A stretch of DNA of 49,426 nt from Campylobacter majalis. Lineage in GTDB: Bacteria > Campylobacterota > Campylobacteria > Campylobacterales > Campylobacteraceae. The DNA lies in contig NZ_CAJHOF010000015.1 in NCBI RefSeq assembly GCF_905120465.1, forward strand, positions 1 to 49,426. Direction: 5' to 3'. Position numbers and translations under genes: made by a program. Below the pieces are notes generated by a model that worked only from the letters and a program-made list of their open reading frames with translations, made no database searches and was not told the DNA's origin. Shown here in pieces: positions 6,943 to 16,600 of this stretch. The first letter of the stretch is position 1; the number at the start of each line of letters is the position of its first letter.

Positions 6943-8307
6943 ATGAATGATAAATTTAGCAAAATTGGCTTTATACTCTCTATCGTTGGTGCCGCAGTTG
7001 GACTTGGTAATGCATGGAAATTTCCCTACATGACAGGTAGCAATGGTGGATCAGCATTTGTCCTTGTATATCTATTTTTTACTCTTATAGTTGGGCTTAG
7101 TATATTTTTTGCAGAGATGGCAATGGGTAAAATTTCTCGCTCAGATACAGTTAATGCATTTAAATCACTCGCTTTAAAACACTCAAAACTCTGGTCTTTT
7201 GCTGGAATTTTCATGATAACTGGCATACTTGTAGCATCTTTTTATACACTAATTATTGGCTGGGTCATGAGATATGCAATTAGCTCATTTAACACACTCC
7301 CTAACGATATGAGTGCTTCTGGGGCATTATTTGAAACATTTGTAACACAAAATATATTTGAACAAATACTATATTTTTCTTTAGCATTTTTTGCATATTT
7401 TTTTGTTTTAACAAAAGGCGTAAAAGCAGGCATTGAACGTATAAATTTATGGCTTATACCAATTTTATTTGTTCTTTTGATGCTAATGCTTGGCTTTTCG
7501 TTTGGCATGGATGGGTTTTCAAAAGCAACAGAATTTCTTCTAGTGCCTGATTTTTCAAAACTAAATAAAACAAGTATCTTTATGGCACTAGGACTTGCTT
7601 TTTTTACAATGTGTGTTGGCATAGGTTGTATTCTTAGCTACTCTGTAAATCTTGATGATAAAACAAATCTTTTTACTTCTTCGCTTTATGTTGTGATTTT
7701 AAATGTCTTAATTAGTATCATTATAGGACTTATTGTCTTTACATTTGTTTTTGAGTTTGATTACGATGTAATGAGTGGTCCAGGACTTGTTTTTGTCGCA
7801 CTTCCAACACTCTTTGCTAAAATTGGAGCATTTGGCAATATATTAAGTTTTACATTTTTTATAGCACTTGTTTTTGCCGGACTTACATCAGCGATATCCA
7901 TGGTAGAACCATGCATATTATATCTGCATAAAAATTTTAATCTAAGTCGTGTTAAGGCTATATTTATAGTTGGTAGCGTTGTTTATACTCTTGGTATCAT
8001 GTGTGCCTTATCTGGCATAAATGATACTAAACATACACTGGAATTTTTTGGAAAAGACTTTTTTTCAATTCTTGATCTACTTGCTTCAAATATCTTGCTT
8101 CCACTTGGTGGCATAGCATTTTGTATATTTGTTGGATTTTATATGGAAAAAAATAGATTAAAAGAGTTATTTTTACCACATATGGGGCAAATTATATTTA
8201 ATGCATGGTATTTTTTGTTACGTTTTGTAGCACCTATTTGTGTTATGTGTGTGTTTTTAAACGAGTTTGATTTGATTGAAATTTTAATTAGTAAAATAGG
8301 ATTTTAA
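6943..8307 (+). CDS. NSS-family sodium:amino-acid symporter, paralog 2
   Basis: A 454-residue paralog of the preceding transporter with the same plan. Helix 1 has GLGNAWKFPYMTGSNGGSAF, and the GPGLVFVALPTLFA block is also present. Tyrosine follows the FP pair where paralog 1 has threonine, so substrate preference may differ. The gap after paralog 1 is four bases and the next gene begins nine bases downstream, so all three are probably cotranscribed. Bacterial NSS proteins usually act alone; a dimer of paralogs is possible but unproven. Confidence 0.9.
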   Translation: MNDKFSKIGFILSIVGAAVGLGNAWKFPYMTGSNGGSAFVLVYLFFTLIVGLSIFFAEMAMGKISRSDTVNAFKSLALKHSKLWSFAGIFMITGILVASFYTLIIGWVMRYAISSFNTLPNDMSASGALFETFVTQNIFEQILYFSLAFFAYFFVLTKGVKAGIERINLWLIPILFVLLMLMLGFSFGMDGFSKATEFLLVPDFSKLNKTSIFMALGLAFFTMCVGIGCILSYSVNLDDKTNLFTSSLYVVILNVLISIIIGLIVFTFVFEFDYDVMSGPGLVFVALPTLFAKIGAFGNILSFTFFIALVFAGLTSAISMVEPCILYLHKNFNLSRVKAIFIVGSVVYTLGIMCALSGINDTKHTLEFFGKDFFSILDLLASNILLPLGGIAFCIFVGFYMEKNRLKELFLPHMGQIIFNAWYFLLRFVAPICVMCVFLNEFDLIEILISKIGF

Positions 8308-8316
8308 GGGGAAAAT

Positions 8317-9672
8317 ATGGCAAAAGAACATTTTAGTAAGATAGGCTATGTCCTTGCGGTGGCAGGATCTGCTGTAGGACTTGGAGCTATTTGGAAATTT
8401 CCATATGTCGTAGGACAAAATGGTGGCTCAGCATTTGTGCTTTTATACATCTTAATATGTGCAATAGTCGCGATACCAGTATTTCTAGCTGAACTTAGTA
8501 TAGGTAAATTAAGCGAAAGCGATACAGTAAATGCATTTAAAAAACTTACTACCAAAAACAAAACACTATGGGGCTATGTAGGTGGAGCCACAATGCTAAC
8601 AGCAGCGATGATAGCTAGTTATTATCTTGTAATAGTTGGTTGGGTTTTTAAATATTTAAGCATATCATTATCATCTTTACCAACAGCTCTGCCAAGCGAC
8701 ATGAATACATCAAAGACTTTGTTTATGGAATTTCTAACCAAAGACTGGCTTGGTCAGCTGATATTTTTTGCGATTGCCTTTGCCTCATGTATTATTATTT
8801 TATCACGTGGAGTAAAAAGCGGCATTGAAAAAATCAGCGTATGGATGATGCCAGCTCTATTTTTAATGCTAATATTTATGTTGCTTTATTCATTTTCTAT
8901 GAGCGGATTTATAAAAGCGGCTGAATTTTTATTGGTTCCTGATTTTTCAAAAATTGGACTTGATTCGTTATTTTCAGCGATAGGCTTAGCATTTTTTACT
9001 ATGTCTCTTGGTATGGCTGTTATCATCACATACTCAGCATCACTTGCAGATGGAACCAATCTATTTAAATCAACCATTAGTGTCGTAGCGATTAATATTG
9101 CAGTTGCCATAATTGCTGGACTTGTAATATTTACTTTTATATTTGAGTTTAATGCTGAACCATCTCAAGGAGTTGGACTTGTGTTTATGTCCCTACCAAC
9201 GCTCTTTGCAAACCTTGGTATTGTTGGAAACATACTATCGGTTATGTTTTTTTCAGCACTTATCTTTGCTGCTATTACATCAGCAATATCAATCATAGAG
9301 CCATTTGTGTTTTTCTTAATACGAGAATTTCACATGAGTCGCACAAAATCGCTTGTAGCAGTTGGAAGTGGTATTTTTATTCTTGGTGTGCTTTGTATAT
9401 TTGCAAATATAGAAGGAATAGGCGAGAAATATATGCTATTTGGCAAGGATTTTTTTACACTTCTTGATTTTACAGCAGAGAAAATTTTACTTCCACTTGG
9501 TGGTATAGGCGGAGCATTATTTGCTGGTTATGTTATTAAAAAAGAGGCGATTTATACACTATTTAGACCATATATGACCGATTGGATGATAGGAGTTTGG
9601 TATTTCTTAGTTAGATACATATCTCCATTATTTGTTCTTGCAATAATGATATATATGTTATTTTTCTCATAA
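8317..9672 (+). CDS. NSS-family sodium:amino-acid symporter, paralog 3
   Basis: A 451-residue third paralog. Helix 1 reads GLGAIWKFPYVVGQNGGSAF: the asparagine of GN-W is replaced by alanine, a change at a sodium-ligand position in LeuT-type transporters, so ion coupling or substrate may differ. The ribosome site AAGGGG precedes ATG. The next gene, oadG, begins 53 bases downstream after a short inverted repeat. About 11 membrane helices are expected. Confidence 0.9.
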   Translation: MAKEHFSKIGYVLAVAGSAVGLGAIWKFPYVVGQNGGSAFVLLYILICAIVAIPVFLAELSIGKLSESDTVNAFKKLTTKNKTLWGYVGGATMLTAAMIASYYLVIVGWVFKYLSISLSSLPTALPSDMNTSKTLFMEFLTKDWLGQLIFFAIAFASCIIILSRGVKSGIEKISVWMMPALFLMLIFMLLYSFSMSGFIKAAEFLLVPDFSKIGLDSLFSAIGLAFFTMSLGMAVIITYSASLADGTNLFKSTISVVAINIAVAIIAGLVIFTFIFEFNAEPSQGVGLVFMSLPTLFANLGIVGNILSVMFFSALIFAAITSAISIIEPFVFFLIREFHMSRTKSLVAVGSGIFILGVLCIFANIEGIGEKYMLFGKDFFTLLDFTAEKILLPLGGIGGALFAGYVIKKEAIYTLFRPYMTDWMIGVWYFLVRYISPLFVLAIMIYMLFFS

Positions 9673-9690
9673 ATAACATATAAGAAAAGT

Positions 9691-9707
9691 AATTGTAAAA
9701 TACAATT
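9691..9707. repeat. Perfect 7-bp inverted repeat upstream of oadG
   Basis: AATTGTA (9691-9697) and TACAATT (9701-9707) are separated by AAA. It lies between the third transporter and oadG, 19 bases before the oadG start. The dyad is operator-like and could separate regulation of the oad-pck genes from the transporters; it could also be chance in AT-rich DNA. Confidence 0.4.
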
Positions 9708-9725
9708 AAAAGAGAGGCTTGTAGG

Positions 9726-9971
9726 GTGGATTTAGTTAGTGAAGGTTTAAGTTTTACGTTACTTGGCATGAGTTGTGTGTTTTTATTCTTGACGCTGATG
9801 GTTTTTGTGTTAAAAATTCAAGGCATAATTCTTGAAAAATTTAGCAATGCTGGTATTAATTTAAGTGAAGATTTACCATGCACAAATCAAATCTGTCAAA
9901 GCACAAATGATACTGAGCTACTAGCTGCCATAAGTGTGGCTATAATTAGATATAAAAAAAGTAAAATCTAA
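9726..9971 (+). CDS. oadG: Oxaloacetate decarboxylase gamma subunit
   Basis: An 81-residue protein with one N-terminal membrane helix (about 8-30, LSFTLLGMSCVFLFLTLMVFV) and a cytoplasmic tail ending AAISVAIIRYKKSKI, the AIAAAI-type block of OadG/MmdD subunits. It anchors alpha to beta in the sodium-pumping decarboxylase. Start is GTG 9726 with AGAGAGG upstream. oadA starts 12 bases after its stop codon. The identification relies on this context as well as its own pattern. Confidence 0.85.
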   Translation: MDLVSEGLSFTLLGMSCVFLFLTLMVFVLKIQGIILEKFSNAGINLSEDLPCTNQICQSTNDTELLAAISVAIIRYKKSKI

Positions 9972-9983
9972 AAAGGTGCAAAA

Positions 9984-11792
9984 ATGGCTAAGAAATTTAT
10001 TGATGTAATGGACACCACGTTTAGAGATGGTTTTCAATCCGTTTATGGTGCTAGAGTGCTTATGAATGACTTTTTGCCAGCAGTAAGTGCAGCAAAAGAG
10101 GCAGGTATTACACACTTTGAGTTTGGTGGTGGTGCTAGATTTCAAAGCTTGTATTTTTATTTAAATGAAGATGCATTTGATATGATGGATAAATTTAGAC
10201 AAGTAGCTGGAGCAGATGCAAATCTACAGACTTTGGCTCGTGGCGTAAATACAGTAACGCTTGATACTGGAAGTCGCGAAATTATTGATTTGCATGCTAA
10301 ATTGTTTAAAAAACACGGCACAACTACTATTAGAAATTTTGACGCATTAAACGATGTTGAAAATTTAAAATACTCAGGCGAAAGAATAGCTCATTATGGA
10401 CTAAAGCACGAAATAGTAGTCACAATGATGGATTTGCCACCAGGATGTAGCGGTGCTCACGATGTTGATTTTTACGAAAAACGACTTCGTGAAATTTTAG
10501 ATGCAGGCATACCATATCATAGTATATGTTTCAAAGATGCAAGCGGCACGTCAAATCCACAAAAAGTATATGAAACCATAAAAATGGCAAGAAAACTCTT
10601 ACCACAAAATACCCATCTTAGACTTCATACTCACGAAACAGCTGGTGTTAGTGTAGCGTGTTATTTGGCTGCACTTGAGGCTGGTGCGGATGGTATTGAT
10701 TTAGCCGCGGCACCAGTTAGTGGTGGCACATCTCAACCAGATATCTTAACAATGCTTCATGCACTAAAAGGCAAAGATTACGATTTAGGGCTTGATACAG
10801 AGAAAATTTTAAAATATGAAAGCGTTTTACAAGATTGCCTAAGTGAATATTTTATGCCACCAGAGGCAACGCAAGTTAGCCCACTTATACCATTTTCGCC
10901 TATGCCAGGTGGTGCATTAACGGCAAATACTCAAATGATGAGAGACAATAATTGCTTAGAGAAATTTCCAGAAGTCATAAAAGCGATGCGTGAAGTTGTC
11001 GAGCTTGGCGGATACGGCACATCAGTGACGCCTGTTAGTCAATTTTACTTCCAACAAGCATTTAATAATGTAATGTTTGGTAAATTTAAAAAGATTGCCG
11101 ATGGATATGGCAAAATGGTTCTTGGCTATTTTGGAAAAACTCCAGTTAAACCAGATCCACAGATAGTAAAACTAGCAAGCGAGCAGCTTGGACTAGAGCC
11201 AACTACTAAAAACGCTATTGATATAGCCGATGCTGATGAAACAAAATCATTAGCTTACGTTCGTAAAATTTTAGAAAAAGAAAACATACCAGTAAGCGAT
11301 GAAAATCTATTTATTGTAGCAGCCTGTAAAGAAAAAGGCATAGCGTTTTTAAAAGGCGAAGCAAAAGTCAGCGTAAGAAAAGGTGTGCAAAACTCACCAA
11401 AAGACGAACCAAAAAATCCAAGCAATATCGGCAAATATAGCGTTGTAGTAAATGGCAACCGCTACAATGTCGAGGTTAGCGAAGGTTTTAGTCAAGATAT
11501 ACAGATAAAAACAATCTCACCAGTTTCAAATCAAACAAATAATACTACTACAATCACGCAAAATATACCAGACGATGGATTGGGCGAAGCTATTGTAGCA
11601 AATTTACCAGGAAGCGTATTTAAAATTTTAGTAAAAACTGGCGATGCAGTAAAAGAGGGGCAAATAGTCTTTATTCTAGAAGCCATGAAGATGGAGATAG
11701 AAGTCACCGCACCAAAAGACGGCATTATACGATCTATAGAGGTTACACAGGGTCAAAACGTAGCCAATGCACAAATATTAGCCAGGATGTAA
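9984..11792 (+). CDS. oadA: Oxaloacetate decarboxylase alpha subunit (biotin-carrying carboxyltransferase)
   Basis: A 602-residue protein. An N-terminal carboxyltransferase TIM barrel begins [10 protein letters not shown], and has the metal-ligand block HTHETAGV and the conserved [20 protein letters not shown]. The central PYC/OadA domain follows, then a Pro/Thr-rich linker (about 470-530) and a C-terminal biotin domain with EAMKMEIEV, biotinyl lysine K569, 33 residues from the end. It removes CO2 from oxaloacetate to make pyruvate and passes carboxybiotin to OadB. The C. jejuni homologue was named pycB (Cj0933c as I recall); here complete oadG and oadB genes make the decarboxylase reading stronger. 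Confidence 0.92.
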   Translation: MAKKFIDVMDTTFRDGFQSVYGARVLMNDFLPAVSAAKEAGITHFEFGGGARFQSLYFYLNEDAFDMMDKFRQVAGADANLQTLARGVNTVTLDTGSREIIDLHAKLFKKHGTTTIRNFDALNDVENLKYSGERIAHYGLKHEIVVTMMDLPPGCSGAHDVDFYEKRLREILDAGIPYHSICFKDASGTSNPQKVYETIKMARKLLPQNTHLRLHTHETAGVSVACYLAALEAGADGIDLAAAPVSGGTSQPDILTMLHALKGKDYDLGLDTEKILKYESVLQDCLSEYFMPPEATQVSPLIPFSPMPGGALTANTQMMRDNNCLEKFPEVIKAMREVVELGGYGTSVTPVSQFYFQQAFNNVMFGKFKKIADGYGKMVLGYFGKTPVKPDPQIVKLASEQLGLEPTTKNAIDIADADETKSLAYVRKILEKENIPVSDENLFIVAACKEKGIAFLKGEAKVSVRKGVQNSPKDEPKNPSNIGKYSVVVNGNRYNVEVSEGFSQDIQIKTISPVSNQTNNTTTITQNIPDDGLGEAIVANLPGSVFKILVKTGDAVKEGQIVFILEAMKMEIEVTAPKDGIIRSIEVTQGQNVANAQILARM

Positions 11793-11797
11793 TTTTG

Positions 11798-13108
11798 ATG
11801 TTTCGTGGCTTTGTATTTAAAATTTTATTGATAATCATGCTTGGAGTTACAGTAAATGCCACTTCAAGCACTTCAAGTAACAACACAAGTGTCGAATATA
11901 AAGAAAAATCAATGTCGGAGCTGTTTAGTAGTTTTTACAGCTCTACAGGCATATACGCCTTGTTAAACCCTGATGAAAATTTAAAGGACGAAAAAGGGGT
12001 AAAAATTTCAAACTTCAACCAATCTTTTGGTAGAATTATTATGTTTTTTGTATGCTTTTTACTCTTATATTTAGCCGTAGTTAAGGGCTTTGAACCGCTT
12101 TTGCTTATACCAATTGGCTTTGGTGGAATTTTAGCCAACATTCCTATAGCCATGATAGCTGGAGCGGATGGATTTTTAGGCATTATTTATAGTTTTGGTA
12201 TCGAAACGGGACTTTTTCCGCTTATTATATTTATGGGTGTTGGTGCGATGACAGACTTTGGTCCGCTTTTGGCAAATCCAAAAACAGCACTTTTAGGAGG
12301 AGCTGCACAATTTGGCATATTTGCCACTCTTGTTGGAGCTTTAGCACTTTCACAATACACATCACTTTTTAGCTTTTCGCTATCAGATGCAGCAGCGATT
12401 GGAATAATAGGCGGAGCAGATGGTCCGACAGCCATCTTTTTAGCATCTCGCTTAGCACCAGATTTATTAGGTGCCATTGCTGTTGCTGCATATAGTTATA
12501 TGGCTCTTGTTCCTATTATACAGCCACCTATCATGAGAGCTTTAACAACACAGGCTGAGCGAAAAATCAAAATGACACAGCTAAGAGAGGTAAGCAAAAG
12601 AGAAAAAATCATCTTTCCTATAACTCTTTTAATGCTTTGTGTGTTAATACTTCCAGACGCTACGCCACTCATAGGGGCGTTATGCTTTGGAAATTTGGTG
12701 CGAGAAAGTGGAGTAGTTCAAAGATTAAACGACACTCTACAAAATGCACTTATAAATATAGTAACGATATTTTTAGGACTTGCAGTCGGTTCAAAACTAG
12801 CAGCTGAAAAATTTCTAGTACCAAACACGCTTGGTATTATAGTGCTTGGGCTTGTGGCGTTTTCTATCGGCACAGCAAGTGGTATAATAATGGCAAAGAT
12901 AATGAATAAATTTAGCAAAACAAAACTCAATCCGCTAATAGGTGCAGCCGGTGTAAGTGCTGTGCCAATGGCGGCACGTGTAGCAAACAAAGAGGGCATG
13001 AAAGAAGACAAAACAAATATTCTTTTAATGCATGCAATGGGTCCAAACGTAGCTGGTGTCGTAGGCTCAGCAGTTGCGGCTGGTGTATTATTATCTATAT
13101 TTAAATAA
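11798..13108 (+). CDS. oadB: Oxaloacetate decarboxylase beta subunit (sodium pump)
   Basis: About 436 residues with many membrane helices, the OadB/MmdB/GcdB family. It decarboxylates carboxybiotin and exports Na+. Conserved blocks include [18 protein letters not shown] and [20 protein letters not shown], which carries the essential Asp of the family, and late [20 protein letters not shown] leader-like N-terminus followed by a Ser/Thr/Asn-rich stretch extends the family core. A TTG at 11795 and an ATG at 11798 are both possible starts; ATG is chosen. It follows oadA by five bases and precedes pckA by 14. Confidence 0.9.
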   Translation: MFRGFVFKILLIIMLGVTVNATSSTSSNNTSVEYKEKSMSELFSSFYSSTGIYALLNPDENLKDEKGVKISNFNQSFGRIIMFFVCFLLLYLAVVKGFEPLLLIPIGFGGILANIPIAMIAGADGFLGIIYSFGIETGLFPLIIFMGVGAMTDFGPLLANPKTALLGGAAQFGIFATLVGALALSQYTSLFSFSLSDAAAIGIIGGADGPTAIFLASRLAPDLLGAIAVAAYSYMALVPIIQPPIMRALTTQAERKIKMTQLREVSKREKIIFPITLLMLCVLILPDATPLIGALCFGNLVRESGVVQRLNDTLQNALINIVTIFLGLAVGSKLAAEKFLVPNTLGIIVLGLVAFSIGTASGIIMAKIMNKFSKTKLNPLIGAAGVSAVPMAARVANKEGMKEDKTNILLMHAMGPNVAGVVGSAVAAGVLLSIFK

Positions 13109-13122
13109 AAAGGAAATAAAAA

Positions 13123-14700
13123 ATGATAAATGGTTTAGACAAGCTAGGCCTAAAAGAGATTAAAAATGTTTATCACAATCTTAGTTATGATGAACTTTTT
13201 AAACACGAGGTTTCTCAAAACGAGGGCAAAATTTCAAGCAATGGCACTTTTATAGTAGATACTGGAGTTTTTACTGGTCGTAGTCAAAAGGATAAATACT
13301 TTGTCAAACAAGACGAAAGTCAAAAATATATAGCGTGGGGCAAGGTAAATCAACCAATAACAACCGAGTTATTTGACAAGCTTTTAACAAAGGCAAAAGC
13401 TCAACTTAGTGGCAAAAACATCTACGTTCAAGATGCGTATTGTGGAGCTAGTGCTAAGAGCAAAAAATCAGTTAGATTTGTCACAGAAGTAGCATGGCAA
13501 GCACATTTTGTTAAAAATATGTTTATACGCCCAACCAAAGAAGAGCTTAAAGACTTTAGACCTGATTTTGTAGTATATAATGCTTGCAAATGCGTAAATG
13601 AAAATTTCAAAGATGATGGCTTAAACTCAGATGTATTTGTAGTGTTTAATATCGAGCAAAATGTTGCTGTAATCGGCGGTACTTGGTATGGTGGCGAAAT
13701 GAAAAAGGGTATTTTTTCTATGATGAATTATTGGTTGCCACTTGAAGGAAAACTAAGTATGCACTGCTCAGCAAATGTTGGTAAAGACGGCGATACTGCA
13801 CTATTTTTCGGTTTATCTGGCACTGGAAAAACAACGCTATCAACAGATGCTACAAGAGCGTTAATAGGCGATGACGAGCATGGTTGGGATGACGATGGAG
13901 TATTTAATTTTGAAGGTGGTTGTTACGCAAAGACTATAAATTTAGATCCAAACTCAGAGCCTGAAATTTATGCCGCCATAAAACGCAATGCACTTTTAGA
14001 AAATGTTGTCGCCGACGAAAATGGTGTTGTTGATTATTCAGATGGCTCTAAGACAGAAAATACGCGTGTTAGCTATCCGATAGAGCATATCGCAAACCAT
14101 AAACCAAGCCTAAGTGCAGGACACCCTAAAAATATTATATTTTTAAGTGCCGATGCATTTGGAGTGCTTCCGCCTGTATCAAAGCTAACAAAAGAACAAG
14201 CAATGTATTATTTTCTAAGTGGCTACACAGCAAAAGTTGCTGGAACAGAAAGAGGTATCACGGAACCACAAGCGACATTTAGTGCGTGTTTTGGCGAACC
14301 TTTTATGCCACTACATCCAACAGTTTATGCAAAATTGCTTGGTGAAAAGATTGATAAGCACAACGTAAATGTCTATCTTGTAAATACCGGCTGGAGCGGC
14401 GGAAGCTATGGTGTGGGCAAAAGAATGAGCATTAAAGCAACTCGTGCGTGTATAAATGCAATACTTGATTCAAGTATAACAAAGTGCGAGTTTGAAAATT
14501 TTGAGAAATTTAACCTAGCAATACCAAAAGAGCTAGATGGTGTTGAAACAAAACTACTAAATCCTATAAACACATGGGAAAATAAGGACGAGTACATTGC
14601 TACTCGTGATAAATTAGTATCAATGTTTGAAGCAAATTTTAAACGCTATGAGGATGTTAAAGAGGGCGTTGAGTTTGCAAAAGCTGGTCCAAAATTATAA
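13123..14700 (+). CDS. pckA: Phosphoenolpyruvate carboxykinase (ATP)
   Basis: A 525-residue ATP-dependent PEP carboxykinase, the usual length. Visible motifs are the phosphate loop [13 protein letters not shown], the following metal/substrate block [12 protein letters not shown], and [16 protein letters not shown] near the C-terminus. It interconverts oxaloacetate and PEP. Last gene of the run that starts with the NSS transporters. It and OadABG use the same substrate, oxaloacetate, for glucose synthesis or pyruvate formation from amino acids and C4 acids, which suits an organism that does not live on sugars. A hairpin terminator begins directly after the stop. Confidence 0.95.
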   Translation: MINGLDKLGLKEIKNVYHNLSYDELFKHEVSQNEGKISSNGTFIVDTGVFTGRSQKDKYFVKQDESQKYIAWGKVNQPITTELFDKLLTKAKAQLSGKNIYVQDAYCGASAKSKKSVRFVTEVAWQAHFVKNMFIRPTKEELKDFRPDFVVYNACKCVNENFKDDGLNSDVFVVFNIEQNVAVIGGTWYGGEMKKGIFSMMNYWLPLEGKLSMHCSANVGKDGDTALFFGLSGTGKTTLSTDATRALIGDDEHGWDDDGVFNFEGGCYAKTINLDPNSEPEIYAAIKRNALLENVVADENGVVDYSDGSKTENTRVSYPIEHIANHKPSLSAGHPKNIIFLSADAFGVLPPVSKLTKEQAMYYFLSGYTAKVAGTERGITEPQATFSACFGEPFMPLHPTVYAKLLGEKIDKHNVNVYLVNTGWSGGSYGVGKRMSIKATRACINAILDSSITKCEFENFEKFNLAIPKELDGVETKLLNPINTWENKDEYIATRDKLVSMFEANFKRYEDVKEGVEFAKAGPKL

Positions 14701-14726
14701 ATTTTAAGGGATTTTTCCCTTAAAAT
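14701..14726 (+). terminator. Terminator after pckA
   Basis: ATTTTAAGGG (14701-14710) pairs with CCCTTAAAAT (14717-14726) around ATTTTT. The stem starts at the base after the pckA stop codon. Flanking A and T runs would let it work in both directions. Confidence 0.75.
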
Positions 14727-15425
14727 TTAGCATTTATCATAAATTTAAACTCAACAAAACATCCTTATCAACGTAGTAGCGTTAAAAAATATTTAAACAA
14801 GGCACAATGTGCGTATGATTTATTAATTTTTACAAAATAACTCAAGGCAAATTTCTTAATAGCTTGTCATTTTAACTTAAGTGGCTTTTTAGCTTTATTG
14901 CTTTGCAATACTCATTACTAATTTAATAAATTTATACCTTGCTTCGTTCGTAGCTTTTAAAAATACTTTGCAAAAAATTCGGTAACTACTATCATTCCTT
15001 TGGTTTAATGGGAATTTAAAAACATAGACTATGCAAAATACTTCGCTTGGCTTTGGTCGCTACCGTCGCCCCCTCCCCTTTTTTTTGGGCTTGAGAAGTT
15101 TTATACAAACATCGGCTATGCCGAGTGCTTCGCTTGTTTTCTCAAAGAGAGTGCTAAAGCACAAGAAAGAAACATCACTTCGTGAGCGCTTCGCTTGTTT
15201 TGACATTGATTTATTTATAAATTTTCATAAAACAACAACTATAGTTTAATAAATTTAGCATTTTTTTAAAGCCATAAATAAAGTAAAAATTAACAAGCAG
15301 CAAGACAGGAATTAGGCAAAATCGGACCTAATTTTATTGTGAGTAGTTTTGTCACTACAAACAGCAAATTTACATATATTGTAAAAATTACCCTAGTATC
15401 TAAATTTCACCAACAGCAAAAACAA
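14727..15425. other. Gene-free region with a chain of short perfect hairpins
   Basis: Seven hundred bases between the convergent pckA and focA genes without a credible coding frame. Small perfect dyads are frequent: AACG-CGTT at 14770-14783, GCACAATGTGC 14802-14812, ATTGCTTTGCAAT 14897-14909, CATAGACTATG 15023-15033, TCGGCTATGCCGA 15112-15124, GTGCTAAAGCAC 15151-15162, CACTTCGTG 15176-15184 and AGCGCTTCGCT 15185-15195. Two 18-base copies, GAGTGCTTCGCTTGTTTT at 15123 and GAGCGCTTCGCTTGTTTT at 15184, differ by one base. Near focA lie AATTAGG/CCTAATT (15310-15333) and GTAGT/ACTAC (15343-15358). Function unknown. Confidence 0.6.
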
Positions 15426-16217
15426 CTATTTGGTTTTATGTGAATAATAGCCAACCATAGCAATAAAACAAAATCCTCCAACAACATTACCAAGAGTAAC
15501 TGGAAGCAAATTTTTAACCAAAAAACCAACCAAATTTAAGCTATCATTTTGTATTGCAAGATATGATTTTGCCAAAAGTGCCTCTGTAATAATAAACATA
15601 TTTGCCACACAGTGCTCCATGCCACATGCGACAAATGCAGCCACCATCCATAAAATACTAAAAAATTTTCCAGCCGTATCACTAGCACCATATGCCGACC
15701 ACACCGCCATGCACACAAATATATTGCAAAATATTCCACGCAAAAATAGTGGCAAAAACTCAGTTGTAGTTTTATCTATACCAAGTGATACAAATTTATA
15801 AAGCAAATATGAATCAAATTTCATGGGAAGTTGTGAGTAAAAATAAATATAAGCAATCAAAATACTGCCGACAAAATTTCCAATCCAAACAACCACCCAA
15901 TACCAAAGCCCCCTACTCCAACTCACTCGTTTATCACAGCTACTAACGCCCGACAAAACAGCTCCAGTAAACAAATGCCCACCAAAAAATACAGTCATCA
16001 TTAAACCACAACTAAATGCAAGTCCGCCCATAAAATTGCTAAGTCCAATTGCTAAATTTTCACCAACACCAATTATTGAATGAGCCCAAAAAATATCACC
16101 CATCGCTATCGCACCTCCAGCCATAATAGAGAGCATAACAATGCTTGTAAATGGCATAAAAATGCGTTTTTGCATAGATACTGAAACATCATTAATTATA
16201 TCTGCTGGTGATTTCAT
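15426..16217 (-). CDS. focA: Formate/nitrite transporter (FNT) family channel
   Basis: A 263-residue six-helix protein of the FocA/NirC family. Family marks are FFGGHLFTGAVLS in the second helix region and GMEHCVANMF, with the central pore histidine, in the fifth. It conducts formate, nitrite or a similar small anion as a pentamer. It is monocistronic, with AGGAAAG upstream of the ATG. Given the tRNA-Sec nearby and the formate-based respiration of Campylobacter, formate is the likelier substrate, but nitrite cannot be excluded from sequence alone. Confidence 0.85.
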   Translation of the reverse strand: MKSPADIINDVSVSMQKRIFMPFTSIVMLSIMAGGAIAMGDIFWAHSIIGVGENLAIGLSNFMGGLAFSCGLMMTVFFGGHLFTGAVLSGVSSCDKRVSWSRGLWYWVVVWIGNFVGSILIAYIYFYSQLPMKFDSYLLYKFVSLGIDKTTTEFLPLFLRGIFCNIFVCMAVWSAYGASDTAGKFFSILWMVAAFVACGMEHCVANMFIITEALLAKSYLAIQNDSLNLVGFLVKNLLPVTLGNVVGGFCFIAMVGYYSHKTK

Positions 16218-16283
16218 TTGCTTTCCTTTAAATTTTTGTTAATTTTTACAAAATTTTAACCATAAAGTCAAGCTAAAAAATGC

Positions 16284-16289
16284 TATAAT
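16284..16289 (+). promoter_or_regulatory. Extended -10 promoter element
   Basis: TGCTATAAT ends at 16289: a consensus TATAAT with an extended TGn, 63 bases before the small conserved gene at 16353. No clear -35 is needed for Campylobacter vegetative promoters. Confidence 0.65.
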
Positions 16290-16352
16290 ATACATATTTA
16301 AGAATTAGCTAAGGTGCGTTAAAACGCTAAAATTTAATCCAAAGGAGAAACA

Positions 16353-16574
16353 ATGCAAGAAGATATCAAAAAAGTACTTGAAATATACGGCAAATACAAC
16401 AAATCACGCCAACGTGACGCTCTTTATGAGGCATTAAATAAAGTGTTTGGAATAGATTTAGCCATACTTGATTATGCTGATAAATCAAGCGATCAAGCTC
16501 GTATAGCATTAAGCGATGAAAAAGAGGTGGCATACGTTGTAAATGCCGTAGCTAAAAAACTACAAGAAAAATAA
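16353..16574 (+). CDS. Small conserved protein of unknown function
   Basis: A 73-residue, mostly helical, charged protein with a good ribosome site (AAAGGAG) and promoter. The pattern YGKYNKSRQRDALYEALNK followed by an acidic middle segment and a helical end (VVNAVAKKLQEK) does not match a family I can name. It lies 26 bases upstream of mqnA, so both are probably cotranscribed. It has no signal peptide, membrane segment or cysteine, so it is likely a soluble cytoplasmic protein. Confidence 0.75.
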   Translation: MQEDIKKVLEIYGKYNKSRQRDALYEALNKVFGIDLAILDYADKSSDQARIALSDEKEVAYVVNAVAKKLQEK

Positions 16575-16600
16575 AATTTGGGCGAAAGCCCTCTTCAATC

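Noticed and set aside
15065-15088. C-rich and T8 runs as phase-variation tracts
   Set aside because: They are interrupted and lie in no gene, so there is no frame or clear promoter for them to switch.
15031-15249. A 72-codon plus-strand frame in the hairpin region
   Set aside because: It has no ribosome site, runs through the mini-hairpins and direct repeats, has odd composition, and resembles no protein family.
14727-15425. CRISPR array suggested by the CTTCGCTTG copies
   Set aside because: Only two near-identical copies, 61 bases apart, without regular repeat-spacer structure or cas genes.
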